Shown here: piece after piece, positions 35,755 through 47,300 of the stretch
How the letters are laid out: every line of letters begins with the position of its first letter
Numbering within the stretch: position 1 is the stretch's first letter
Source of the DNA: Cheilinus undulatus
Taxonomy: Eukaryota > Chordata > Actinopteri > Labriformes > Labridae
Direction of reading: 5' to 3'
Assembly: GCF_018320785.1 (NCBI RefSeq)
Contig: NC_054886.1
Location: forward strand, 34,966,110-35,030,109
DNA: 64,000 nt
The notes under the pieces: generated by a model
What the model was told of the DNA's origin: nothing
Seen by the model: the letters and a program-made list of their open reading frames with translations, nothing else
The model's database searches: none
Program-made: the position numbers and the translations under genes

Positions 35755-35965
35755 ACAAACTCAGGATTCACATCTGTGACATTTAGAGACAAATGAAGGC
35801 TGCTGGTCTACACAGACTAAACTCAGCATTCACATCTGTGACATTTAGAGACAAATGAAGGCTGCTGGTCTAAACAGACTAAACTCAGCATTCACATCTG
35901 TGACATTTAGAGACAAATGAAGGCTGCTGGTCTACACAGACTAAACTCAGCATTCACAGACTCTT
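35755..35965. repeat. 63-bp tandem repeat, about 3.3 copies
   Basis: Nearly identical units containing CTAAACTCAGCATTCACATC and GACAAATGAAGGCTGCTGGT. High identity suggests recent expansion. Confidence 0.9.
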
Positions 35966-36469
35966 AGAGCTCTTATCTCAGCAGAAACCGAACCCTCCCT
36001 TTATCAGCTGTCAGTCAACGCCCAGAGCACTCTGGGGTTTCACTGATTCATTATCGCGGCGTCCCGGGAGTGTCTGCGTCCTGCTGATTCACTGTGCGAG
36101 ATGCTGAATGGAGCTCAACAGAAGTCCAGTCAGGAAGACTGCTTCTCACTGATTCATTAGTCTCCACTCATCCATATCCTCCTTTCTCCTCCTCTCTTCC
36201 TGCTCTGGTGATCAGCTGATTATGGGCGTTTCCTCTCTGAAATGCTCAGCTAATCAGATTCTGCCACGTCCTTGTTTGACCAATCATCATGCACCTGTCA
36301 GATTTATAATCTGCCCTTTCATCATAGATGCTGCAACCCTCCTCCACCCCAGCCACCTCCATTCAGCTCCTCAGCATTCAGGCCAGTTTCAAGCTTAAGA
36401 TGAGAATTTGGTATTTGGCCTGGGTTCTGATGATGGAAATATTTATTAGTGCTACTTTTGGACCTTTCA

Positions 36470-37400
36470 CAGCTTTTCTATTCCTTTGTGACATTTATTT
36501 TTGCCATTTATTGCCCCATTTTTGTCACTTTTTCCCACTTTTTCCTATATTTGTACTTTTTTTTACCACTTTTTGCCAATCTTCTGTCATTTTTAACCAA
36601 TTTTTCCCACTTTTTGCCCATATCTACAACATATTTGTACAACTTTCTGCCATTTTTAATCTTATTTAACAATATTTGCCACTTTTGCTGTTTTTTAACC
36701 CTTTTTTTTTGTTTGTTTGTTTTGTTTTTGCCACTTTTCCACTTTAGGTCTTTTTTTGCACATCGATGCTACTTGTGGCTGTTGGCCCATTTTTGCCACT
36801 TTTCACTGTTTTGTGCCCATTTCTTGCCACTTTCTGCCCAGTTTTGCAGTTTATTTCTACTTTTTGCCTATTTTTTGCCACTTTACCACTTTCTGCCTTT
36901 TTTGCACATTTATAATTGTTGTGGCTGTTGGCCCATTTTTGCCACTTTTCACTGTTTTGTGCCCATTTTTTTTTTTTTTTGCCAATTTTGACCTTAATTT
37001 CTACTTTTTGCCCATTTTTGCTGCTTTTCACATAATTTTCTTCTCATCGATTTATGCCCATTTTTAACACTTGTTGCCACTTTTCTCCCATTTTGCCCAC
37101 TTTTCACACAATTTAGCATGTTTAGCCACTTTTTAGCCGCTTCTCACCCATCATCCCGACTTCTGCCCATTTTTGCTATTTCTTTTTTTGTGCCAGTTTT
37201 CACCCATTTTTGCCCGTTTATGCCCATTATTGCCCATTTTTGCCACTTTCTTGCCAGTAGTTGCCACTGTTAACCCATTTACCACTTTTTAGCTCTTTTC
37301 ACCCATCACAACCATTTTTCAACCATTTTTTGAATGTTTTTGAGGGGCATTTTTACACCTTTAATGCCATTTTTATTTTTTTTACTTTTTAAACCTTTTT
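36470..37400. repeat. T-rich degenerate array
   Basis: TTTTTGCCACTTTT family. The open frames within (for example 36449-36991) are low-complexity Phe/Leu/Cys strings and are not genes. Confidence 0.8.
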
Positions 37401-37639
37401 GTGTCTTTTCACAATTATTCTATTCTTTTTCTCAGTTTGTCTCAGTTTCTTCTACTTTATGCATCCATGGCCTCGTTATGAAGTCTAACATTACGTTCCC
37501 GGTCCTTTAGTTTAACATGCTCGTCCACATTGTTAACATCGCTGATAGAAAGGAGATTCTGCTTGGAGAAAAGGGGTTTACATTTTAAAAAAAAAGAAGA
37601 ACAAGAATATAAGACACTTTTTTTTTTTTAATTCTGAGA

Positions 37640-38490
37640 TTAAAGTCATAGTGAGACTTTAATCTCAGAGTTCTGACTTTAATCTTAAAGTTCTGACTTT
37701 AATCTCAGAGTTCTGACTTTAATCTTAAAGTTCTGACTTTAATCTCAGAGTTCTGACTTTAATCTTAAAGTTCTGACTTTAATCTCAAAGTTCTGACTTT
37801 AATCTTAAAGTTCTGACTTTAATCTCAAAGTTCTGACTTTAATCTCAGAGTTCTGACTTTAATCTCAGAGTTCTGACTTTAATCTCAAAGTTCTGACTTT
37901 AATCTCAGAGTTCTGACTTTAATCTCAGAGTTCTGACTTTAATCTCAAAGTTCTGACTTTAATCTCAGAGTTCTGACTTTAATCTCAAAGTTCTGACTTT
38001 AATCTTAAAGTTCTGACTTTAATCTCAGAGTTCTGACTTTAATCTCAAAGTTCTGACTTTAATCTCAGAGTTCTGACTTTAATCTCAAAGTTCTGACTTT
38101 AATCTCAGAGTTCTGACTTTAATCTCAGAGTTCTGACTTTAATCTCAAAGTTCTGACTTTAATCTCAGAGTTCTGACTTTAATCTCAGTGTTCTGACTTT
38201 AATCTCAGAGTTCTGACTTTAATCTCAAAGTTCTGACTTTAATCTCAGAGTTCTGACTTTAATCTTAAAGTTCTGACTTTAATCTCAGAGTTCTGACTTT
38301 AATCTCAAAGTTCTGACTTTAATCTCAGAGTTCTGACTTTAATCTCAGAGTTCTGACTTTAATCTCAAAGTTCTGACTTTAATCTCAGAGTTCTGACTTT
38401 AATCTCAGAGTTCTGACTTTAATCTCAAAGTTCTGACTTTAATCTCAGAGTTCTGACTTTAATCTCAGAGTTCTGACTTTAATTACAGAA
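37640..38490. repeat. 20-bp minisatellite, about 42 copies
   Basis: Unit CTTTAATCTCAGAGTTCTGA with variants CAAAG and TTAAAG, in strict 20-bp register for about 850 bp. Confidence 0.97.
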
Positions 38491-38994
38491 TTCTGACTCA
38501 TTTTTCCCAGTATCTCTGACAGTTCTTGAAATTAGTAATAACACAAATGTTACTCAGAAATCAAAATATTAATCTTTTAGCACATCTTTAATTTTGAAAA
38601 GTCCATGGCTGTCAGAGCTGCAACTATCTCTCACAAAATGCTTTAAAATTAACAAAAATCTGGAAAATTTAAAACAAGCAGCATTTATTATCAAATGGTT
38701 ATAAATAAAGGAAGAAGTCATGATTCATTATCAAACATATCACCTCAGTTTTTACAAAGGTACTGCTTAAACTTAACTAATTAGAAGAATAAAGGTATAT
38801 CTAGCATTTTTGCCTTCAGAGAACAGAAATTTAAGGAGAAAAATCAGATCTTGTTTTATAAACCAGCAGGAAAGATCAATTTAAAGACATCCAGGAATAA
38901 CGTACAGCCCTGCTCTTGTTTCTGTTTTTTTCTCGTTTTAAATGAATGAGGTGAATAAAACCTTAAATTCAGGCAGATAAGGACTCATACTCAC

Positions 38995-39062
38995 TGTTAG
39001 CAGCTCTCTCCTCTTCAGCGCAGTGAGGCAATTTCCTGGAAGGAACTGGTTTCGAAAGAAAC
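38995..39062 (-). promoter_or_regulatory. Possible 5' exon and promoter of the NLR
   Basis: A good - strand donor (GTGAGT, 38989-38994) follows GCTGCTAACA. Just upstream in the gene sense are TTCCTGGAA (39033-39041, a STAT-type TTCNNNGAA) and GAAAGAAAC (39054-39062, IRF-like). Speculative: linkage to the NLR would need a 7 kb first intron. Confidence 0.25.
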
Positions 39063-39926
39063 ACACAGACAGCCTGTTAGCTCCTCCCACAGTCTGTTGA
39101 AATAAATCTGTCCACTAGAGGGAGCTGAGGTCACAGGATCCACATCAGGTCTATTTAAGAGGATTTAAGGGTCTAGATTCAAACCAAAATAGGTGAGTTG
39201 TTAGGAAAGTTCTGCATAGTTCATGTCTGTATGATTATTATTATACTATAAACCAACATTATCACCCTTATGATGACTCTCCTCTGTTGGAAACTTCTGG
39301 AACAGTGTGAGGAGCTGCTGAGGAGCGAGGGAACCAGTGGTCATAACTAAAATGAGATTTTGGTCCATTTGAGATATTTTGTATTTAAGAGTAGATATGG
39401 AATACTTTAAAACCTGCATATGGAAAATTATAATCAGTACAGGACAATGTGTAGGAAAAAAATAAAGAAAAAATACAGATATTTATCTCAACCCTTAGAT
39501 TTTACGTCAAAATGAATCATTCTTATTTGAATTGTTATGAATGGTTTTGGACACACGAGGAAGAGCCTGGTACTGATCTTTACCCCGAGTCTCCAAATGA
39601 CTAAAACCAGCCCTGGTCTCCAGGAAATACAGGACTGGGTCAGACTGAAAGTAAAAGTTATCAAATAAAAGAGATTCAAAGTATCAGATCCACTACCACT
39701 GTTGAAATGACGCATGAGGTCACATAAAAACCCACAGCCTAGTTTCATCATCAGCAGAGGTTTCAAGAAAGCCCTGCAGTTGTTTCTAAAGAGGCCACAC
39801 GGGGGCGCTGTGATTCTGTTATGTTGCTACCAGAAACTCAGGCCAGGTATCACTGTTTCTGTTTGTTACTGCACATGCAGTCAGAGCAATGAGGGTGCTA
39901 TCAGGACCCTGCCTTAGGCTGGACCC

Positions 39927-40772
39927 CTGATAAATGCAGAGAATGGATCTGATAATCCCAGAGAATGGACCCTGATAAACCCAGAGAATGAACCCTGATA
40001 AACCCAGAGAACGAACCCTGATAAACCCAGAGAATGGATCTGATAAACCCAGAAAATGAACCCTGATAAACCCAGAGAATGGACCTGATAAACCCAGAGA
40101 ATGAACCCTGATAAACCCAGAGAATGAACCCTGATAAACCCAGAGAATGGACCCTGATAAACCCAGAGAATGGACCCTGATAAACCCAGAGAATGGACCC
40201 TGATAAACCCAGAGAATGGACCTGATAAACCCAGAGAATGGACCCTGATAAACCCAGAGAATGGACCTGATAAACCCAGAGAATGAACCCTGATAAACCC
40301 AGAGAATGGACCCTGATAAACCCAGAGAATGGACCCTGATAAACCCAGAGAATGGACCCTGATAATCCCAGAGAATGGACCCTGATAAACCCAGAGAATG
40401 GACCCTGATAAACCCAGAGAACGAACCCTGATAATCCCAGAGAATGGACCTGATAAACCCAGAGAATGGACCCTGATAAACCCAGAGAATGGACCCTGAT
40501 AAACCCAGAGAATGAACCCTGATAAACCCAGAGAATGAACCCTGATAAACCCAGAGAATGAATCCTGATAAACCCAGAGAATGAACCCTGATAAACCCAG
40601 AGAATGGACCCTGATAAACCCAGAGAATGAACCCTGATAAACCCAGAGAATGAATCCTGATAAACCCAGAGAATGAACCCTGATAAACCAGAGAATGGAG
40701 CCTGATAAACCCAGAGAATGGACCCTGATAAACCAGAGAATGGACCCTGATAAACCCAGAGAATGAACGCTT
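39927..40772. repeat. 23-bp minisatellite, about 37 copies
   Basis: Unit ACCCTGATAAACCCAGAGAATGG, with some 20-22 bp units and A/G variants. On the - strand the unit has no stop in any frame, so it yields open frames of 323 and 288 codons (VHSLGLSGSILWVYQGPFSG...). These are artefacts of the period. Confidence 0.95.
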
Positions 40773-40929
40773 TTCTGCACTTATTCCCACCTATTTTGCA
40801 TCAATATACCCATAATCCTATTTTCCCCCATTTCTGCCCATTTTTGGCCATATAGGCATTTTGCCAATTTCCACCTATTGATGCATCTGTTAACCCATTC
40901 TTTGACAACTTTTACTATTTGTAGCATGT

Positions 40930-41600
40930 TTTACATGTGTGGCATAATCCAGCATGGCTTTTTTTGTGTTAGCTTTACCTATGGTAGTTATGTAGCTTAT
41001 GTAACTTAATAGCTAACATAGAATTGTTAGCTTGAGAATTGGCTTCATAGCAGCATAACCAACATAGTTTACATATCTAATGTTGCTTTGTTAAGTTTAC
41101 ATTTAGCCACTGTCTAACCAACTGGCATTTTTTATGTTGCTAACATAGCTAGCCTAGCTTTTTTAGCTTTAGAATAAGCTATGTTGCTAAGTAACTTAAA
41201 TAGTTTAGGTAGCTAAACTTTACTGCTTTACTTTAGATTTACTTACGAGCTGCATAACTCACTAAACGAACATACTTAATGTAACTAACATAGCTAACCT
41301 AGCTGTTATAGCTCAAGATTGAGCTATGTAGCCACATTACTGACATACTTAACGTAGCCATGGTAGCCATGGTAGCTCAGTTAACTTTAGATTTAGTTAC
41401 AAGCAACATAACTCACAAAATTTAATTAGATAACATGGCTAATCTAGCCTTTATAGCTTAAGATTGAGTTATTTAGCTACGTTACTTACACACTTAAATT
41501 AGCCATGGTAGCTCAGTTCACTTTAGATTTAGTTACAAGCAATGTGACTTGCATAAATTAATTTGTTTGCGTCGCTAACATAGGTTTTTTTTGTGCTGTT
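40930..41600. repeat. Degenerate tandem of about 140-155 bp
   Basis: ACTTTAGATTTAGTTACAAGC recurs at about 41230, 41384 and 41520, each followed by an ATAACTCAC-like tract and GCTAACATAGCTAACCTAGC words. Confidence 0.6.
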
Positions 41601-42410
41601 TTCAATTAAACATGAGGCACATGCTGGTTTTTACTGAGTGTCCCGGGGTTTTTTTGTGACATTTGGGTTGCAATATTATTATGTTGTATTTGTTTTTATA
41701 GAGTCAGCTTGTGCAGCTGTCACATCGAGAAAAAAAAAGCAAAAACGGTAAATATATCAGGCGTTTATTTCCGCTGTGAAGTTTGAGATTTTAACATGGA
41801 GTTCTATGGGAATTGACTCAGTGCAGGAGAAAGCCTCTAGTGGACATATGAGGAACTGCAGTCTATGGAAAGTAGAGGATGTCCTTTGACTGTTTGTGTC
41901 TTCTGTGTTGACTGTTCATATTTTTTTGTTTGAATAAAGTTTAGAGGAGGAATATTCACACAGGGAGCTGCAGGTCAGGAAACACCAGAGGAAGTGGGTT
42001 TGTTAGAGGTTAAAATGTGACACTGATGGCAGAAATGTTGGTGTGTGTTATCTCTCCTCCATGACAGCAGCTCTGATTTTATCATCACACACGTATGCGT
42101 TAAATACTTTAAACACACACGTAGGTGAGCTCGTGTCGTGAGTGTGTAAAGGTCAGACGTTGCTGAGTGAAAGGTCAAGAGTTCAATTATCATGAAGATA
42201 AAACTGTATGTAAAAATGTGGTACAGAGGGAGGCTGTGACCCGCATTAAACCCTCTTCACGCCACAGTCCACCATAGCAAAATAGCCCAGTTTATAAGGA
42301 TGTATGTACTCTAAGGCCGAGTCCTTCCAGAAATCATCATCAACACTGTCGGCTGTTTATTTCATTTCTTCTATCCTGGTGTTTCTGTGCATAAACTAAC
42401 ACAATTTTAA
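41601..42410. other. No feature recognised
   Basis: No exon or repeat stands out. A TTTGAATAAAGTTTAG at about 41930 could be a poly(A) signal, but no gene was found before it. Confidence 0.35.
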
Positions 42411-42419
42411 TGAAAAAGA

Positions 42420-43540
42420 AATGACTGATTATAAAAACATGAAAACATGGGCAGAAAAGTGGCAAACAGAAGCTGCAAAACGGGTTTAACTTGCAAAAAG
42501 TAGCAAAAACTGATTACAAGTGACAGAGGTTCCAAAGTGAGATAAAACCAGCAAAAAAGTGGGAACACAATCGCAAGAAGTTGAAATAAACAGCAAAAAA
42601 AAGGTGTAACTATGGTTAAAAAGTGGCAAGAGAAGTTGCTAAAAGACTCTGCAAAAAGTGGTAAGAAAAAAAGGGTTAAAACTGGCAAAAAAGCAGCAAG
42701 AAAGTGGCAGAATGGACTAAAAGTGGCAGAAAAAGATGGTGGTAGATGGTGCACAATGGTGGCAAAAAGAATTTGAGAAAAGTGGCAAAAAGAAATTGCA
42801 AAAGTGGGTTAAACCTGCAAAACGGGCAAAAATTGATTACAAGAGGCAGAACTTCCGAAAGTGAGTTAAAACCGGCAAAACAGTGGTAACAAAATTGTGA
42901 GAAGTTGAAATAAACAGCCAAAAATGTGGAAAAAATGGGTTAAAAGTGGCAAAAATAATTGCAAAAAGAAGTTGCAAAAAGTGTGTGGGGGGGGGGGATT
43001 GGTCAAACAGGCAAAATATGTGGCAAAGCTTACAAATGTGGGTTGAACAGACAAAAAAGTAGGAAAAGGAAGTTAGAGAAAGTGGCAATAAATAGCAAAT
43101 AGAAGTTACAACTATGGTTAAAAGTGGCAAGAAAAGTTGCTAAAAGACTATGCAAAAAGTTGTTTAAAAAAAAAAGGGTTAAAACTGGCAAAAAAATATG
43201 TGGCAAGAAAGTGGCAAACATACCAACAAGAAGTTCCAAAATGGACTAAAAGTGGCCAAAACAAAAAAAAAAACCTGGCAGAAAAAAGCTGCAAAAAGTT
43301 CAAAATGAAGTTGCAAATATTGACAAAAAGAATGTTTAAATAGTGATGAAAATGGGTTAAAAATATGCGGTAAAAGTGGCAAAAGAAGTTTCAAAAAAGT
43401 GACCAAAAGAAGCTTCAAACACTGGGTACAAATGGCATAAAGGTGGCAAAGAGAACTGCAAAAACGGGGTAAAATTGGCCAAAAATGTTGCTAAAAGAAA
43501 TAGCATGAAGTGGCAAAAATGGGTTAAAACTGGCAGAAAG
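42420..43540. repeat. A-rich degenerate array
   Basis: TGGCAAAAAGTGGGTTAAAA family with GAAGTTGCAAAAAG words. Same family as 2540-3560, opposite orientation. Confidence 0.8.
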
Positions 43541-43704
43541 AAGGTGTTGCAGGGCCTTTTGGATAATCAGAATCTATTTCAGTGTTATTTTACCATTGAA
43601 CATATTTGATAAACAGTTTTAATGAGGATCTCTTTCTAAACTTTGTTCCTTCTTTGGCTCCCTCAGTCTTTGGGAATATTCCTCTGCAGGGTTTCCCTCA
43701 GATA

Positions 43705-46295
43705 GATAGTTAACATAAGTTTGATAAATAGGTAAAATAAGTTTGATAAAGAGTTAACATAAGTTTGATAAATAGGTAAAATAAGTTTGATAAAGAGTTA
43801 ACATAAGTTTGATAAATAGGTAAAATAAGTTTGATAATGAGTTAACATAAGTTTGATAAATAGTTAACATAAGTTTGATAAAGAGTTAAAATAAGTTTGA
43901 TAAATAGGTAAAATAAGTTTGATAAATAGGTAAAATAGGTTTGATAAATAGGTAAAATAAGTCTGATGACTAGTTAACATAAGTTTGATAAATAGTTAAC
44001 ATAAGTTTGATAAATAGTTAACATAAGTTTGATAAAGAGGTAAAATAATTTTGATAAAGAGTTAAAATAAGTTTGAAAAATAGGTAAAATAAGTTTGATA
44101 AAGAGTTAACATAAGTTTGATGAATAGTTAACATAAGTTTGATAAAGAGTTAACTTAAGTTTGATAAAGAGTTAACATAAGTTTGATAAAGAGGTAAAAT
44201 AAGTTTGATAAAGAGTTAAAATAAGTTTGATAAATATTTAACATAAGTTTGATAAAGAGTTAACTTAAGTTTGATAAAGAGTTAACATAAGTTTGATAAA
44301 GAGTTAAAATAAGTTTGATAAATAGGTAAAATAAGTTTGATGAATAGTTAACATAAGTTTGATAAATAGTTAACTTATGTTTGATAAAGAGTTAACATAA
44401 GTTTGATAAAGAGGTAAAATAAGTTTGATAAAGAGTTAAAATAAGTTTGATAAATATTTAACATATTTTTGATAAAGAGTTAAAATAAGTTTGATAAAGA
44501 GTTAACATAAGTTTGATAAATAGTTAAAATTACTTTGATAAAGAGTTAACATAAGTTTGATAGTTAACATAAGTTTGATAAAGAGTTAACATAAGTTTGA
44601 TAAAGAGTTTACATAAGTTTGATAAATAGTTAAAATTAGTTTGATAAAGAGTTAACATAAGTTTGATAGTTAACATAAGTTTGATAAAGAGTTAACATAA
44701 GTTTGATAAATAGTTAACATAAGTTTGATAAAGAGTTAAAATAAGTTTGATAAATAGGTAAAATAAGTTTGATGAATAGTTAACATAAGTTTGATAAATA
44801 GTTAACTTAAGTTTGATAAAGAGTTAACATAAGTTTGATAAAGAGGTAAAATAAGTTTGATAAAGAGTTAAAATAAGTTTGATAAATATTTAACATAAGT
44901 TTGATAAAGAGTTAAAATAAGTTTGATAAAGAGTTAACATAAGTTTGATAAATAGTTAAAATTACTTTGATAAAGAGTTAACATAAGTTTGATAGTTAAC
45001 ATAAGTTTGATAAAGAGTTAACATAAGTTTGATAAAGAGTTTACATAAGTTTGATAAATAGTTAAAATTAGTTTGATAAAGAGTTAACATAAGTTTGATA
45101 GTTAACATAAGTTTGATAAAGAGTTAACATAAGTTTGATAAATAGTTAACATAAGTTTGATAAATAGTTAAAATAAGTTTGATGAATAGTTAACATAAGT
45201 TTGATAAATAGTTAAAATAAGTTTGATGAATAGTTAACATAAGTTTGATAAATAGTTAACATAAGTTTGATAAATAGTTAAAATTAGTTTGATAAAGAGT
45301 TAACATAAGTTTGATAAATAGATAACATAAGTTTGATAAATAGTTAAAATTAGTTTGATAAAGAGTTAACATAAGTTTGATAAAGAGTTAACATAAGTTT
45401 GATAAAGAGTTAACATAAGTTTGATAAATAGTTAAAATAAGTTTGATGAATAGTTAACATAAGTTTGATAAAGAGTTAACATAAGTTTGATAAAGAGTTA
45501 ACATAAGTTTGATAAATAGTTAAAATAAGTTTGATAAATAGTTAACATAAGTTTGATAAATAACATAAGTTTGATAAAGAGTTAACATAAGTTTGATAAA
45601 TAGTTAAAATAAGTTTGATAAATAGTCAACATAAGTTTGATAAATAGTTAACATAAGTTTGATAAAGAGTTAAAATAAGTTTGATAAATAGTTAACATAA
45701 GTTTGATAAAGAGTTAACATAAGTTTGATAGTTAACATAAGTTTGATAAATAGTTCAAATAAGTTTGATAAATAGTTAACATAAGTTTGATAAATAGTTA
45801 AAATAAGTTTGATAAATAGTTAACATAAGTTTGATAAAGAGTTAACATAAGTTTGATAGTTAACATAAGTTTGATAAATAGTTAAAATAAGTTTGATAAA
45901 TAGTTAACATAAGTTTGATAAATAACATAAGTTTGATAAAGAGTTAACATAAGTTTGATAAATAGTTAAAATAAGTTTGATAAAGAGTTAACATAAGTTT
46001 GATAAATAGTTAACATAAGTTTGATAAAGAGTTAAAATAAGTTTGATAAATAGTTAACATAAGTTTGATAAAGAGTTAACATAAGTTTGATAGTTAACAT
46101 AAGTTTGATAAATAGTTCAAATAAGTTTGATAAATAGTTAAAATAAGTTTGATGAATAGTTAACATAAGTTTGATAAAGAGTTAACATAAGTTTGATAAA
46201 GAGTTAACATAAGTTTGATAAATAGTTAACATAAGTTTGATAAATAGTTAACATAAGTTTGATAAATAGTTAACATAAGTTTGATAAAGAGTTAT
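43705..46295. repeat. 22-bp minisatellite, over 100 copies, upstream of dkk2
   Basis: Unit ATAAGTTTGATAAAGAGTTAAC, with A/T and C/A variants, for about 2.6 kb. Higher-order blocks recur (the stretch near 44240-44700 resembles 44700-45130). Each unit holds TGATAA (WGATAR), and many hold GTTAAC. It ends about 220 bp before the dkk2 TATA box. Confidence 0.97.
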
Positions 46296-46442
46296 AACTT
46301 GTTCCGTTTGGGCTCTTCTCTTGTTCAGAGTGTTCTCTCTCTACAGGATGCAGTTACAACACGTCCATGAAAGCCCAGCACACGTCTTTCTCTCTCTCTC
46401 TGTATCGATGGCTGCAGGTGAGGGGGCGAGAGGGTATCGATG

Positions 46443-46518
46443 TTGGCGCGGGAGGGGCGGAAGCGCGTTCCTAGGACTGTGGTCGTCACGGGAACGCGCG
46501 TGGGAGCAGCGTATAAAG
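46443..46518 (+). promoter_or_regulatory. dkk2: dkk2 core promoter
   Basis: TATAAAG at 46512-46518, a GC box GGGGCGG at 46454-46460 and an E2F-like TTGGCGCGGGA at 46443-46453, in a local CpG-rich patch amid AT-rich DNA. The start site is inferred near 46540-46550; the first exon is non-coding and ends at 46753 (donor GTAAGA). Confidence 0.6.
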
Positions 46519-47300
46519 AGGATCAGAGTCCGTGAACATCTCACCTGGCTGAAATCCTCCACACAGACTGCAGCATCTCCTCTCCTCACCTGGTGGTCGG
46601 CTTTAACGCAGGAAAACAACGTTTCCGGAGTTTTGGTGCTGTAAGGAAGACGGAAACTTGGATTTAACGCAACAAACCGGGATTACATTTGTTTTAACTT
46701 CTTTTCAATTATTCAACGCCTTTTTAGAGAAAAAAATCACTGACAGGAAACAGGTAAGATAAAATATTTATCCTCATGTTGCTGTATATCATGCAGCTGC
46801 AATATATCTGAAAACTTGTTTTATAAAGCCTACAGTTAGCTTACAGAATAAATAACGCCATTGTAACGTTATTATTTTAGTATTTTGTTTAAGTTTTGGA
46901 CTATCTATAAACATTCACCTTTTTAGTGTCATGGGGTGCAAAACAGTTTGTCAAATATCAATTTTTTTTAAAGTCAAATTTTAAATTTTAGCCAGATTTT
47001 ATGGATATTTAAGAAAAAACGTTTTTACATTGTTTATATTAGATTTCATTGTTTCTGACTGCAGTGTCAGCAGTTTAATCATCTTTAAGACTATAGCAGC
47101 GTTTAAAACTGCCTTGCTGCTAAAAAGGGAGAAAATCATGAAAAAAGGACAAAATCGTTACAAAAAATGTGAAGAAACTTTATTTCAAAAAATGTATTTA
47201 GCATTATACGGTGCATCAACACATGTGACGTAGCCTATTTGGGCACGTAAGCGTCGTATTTTTACGTAAATAACGAGTGTTTTTCTCTCCTGCAGCAGTG

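Noticed and set aside
36449-36991. 180-codon Phe/Leu/Cys-rich frame
   Set aside because: Lies in the T-rich TTTTTGCCACTTTT array; low-complexity translation.
39819-40790. 323-codon minus-strand frame with VHSLGLSGSILWVYQG repeats
   Set aside because: All three minus frames are open because the 23-bp unit has no stop; this is a property of the array.
42407-43418. Several overlapping minus-strand frames rich in Phe and Leu
   Set aside because: Reverse of the A-rich array; several frames are open at once, as expected from composition.
39927-46295. CRISPR-like arrays
   Set aside because: Repeats are contiguous with no unique spacers, and the genome is vertebrate.
46321-46644. 107-codon frame across the dkk2 promoter and 5' exon
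   Set aside because: It spans the TATA box and start region, so it cannot be in one transcript from this promoter.
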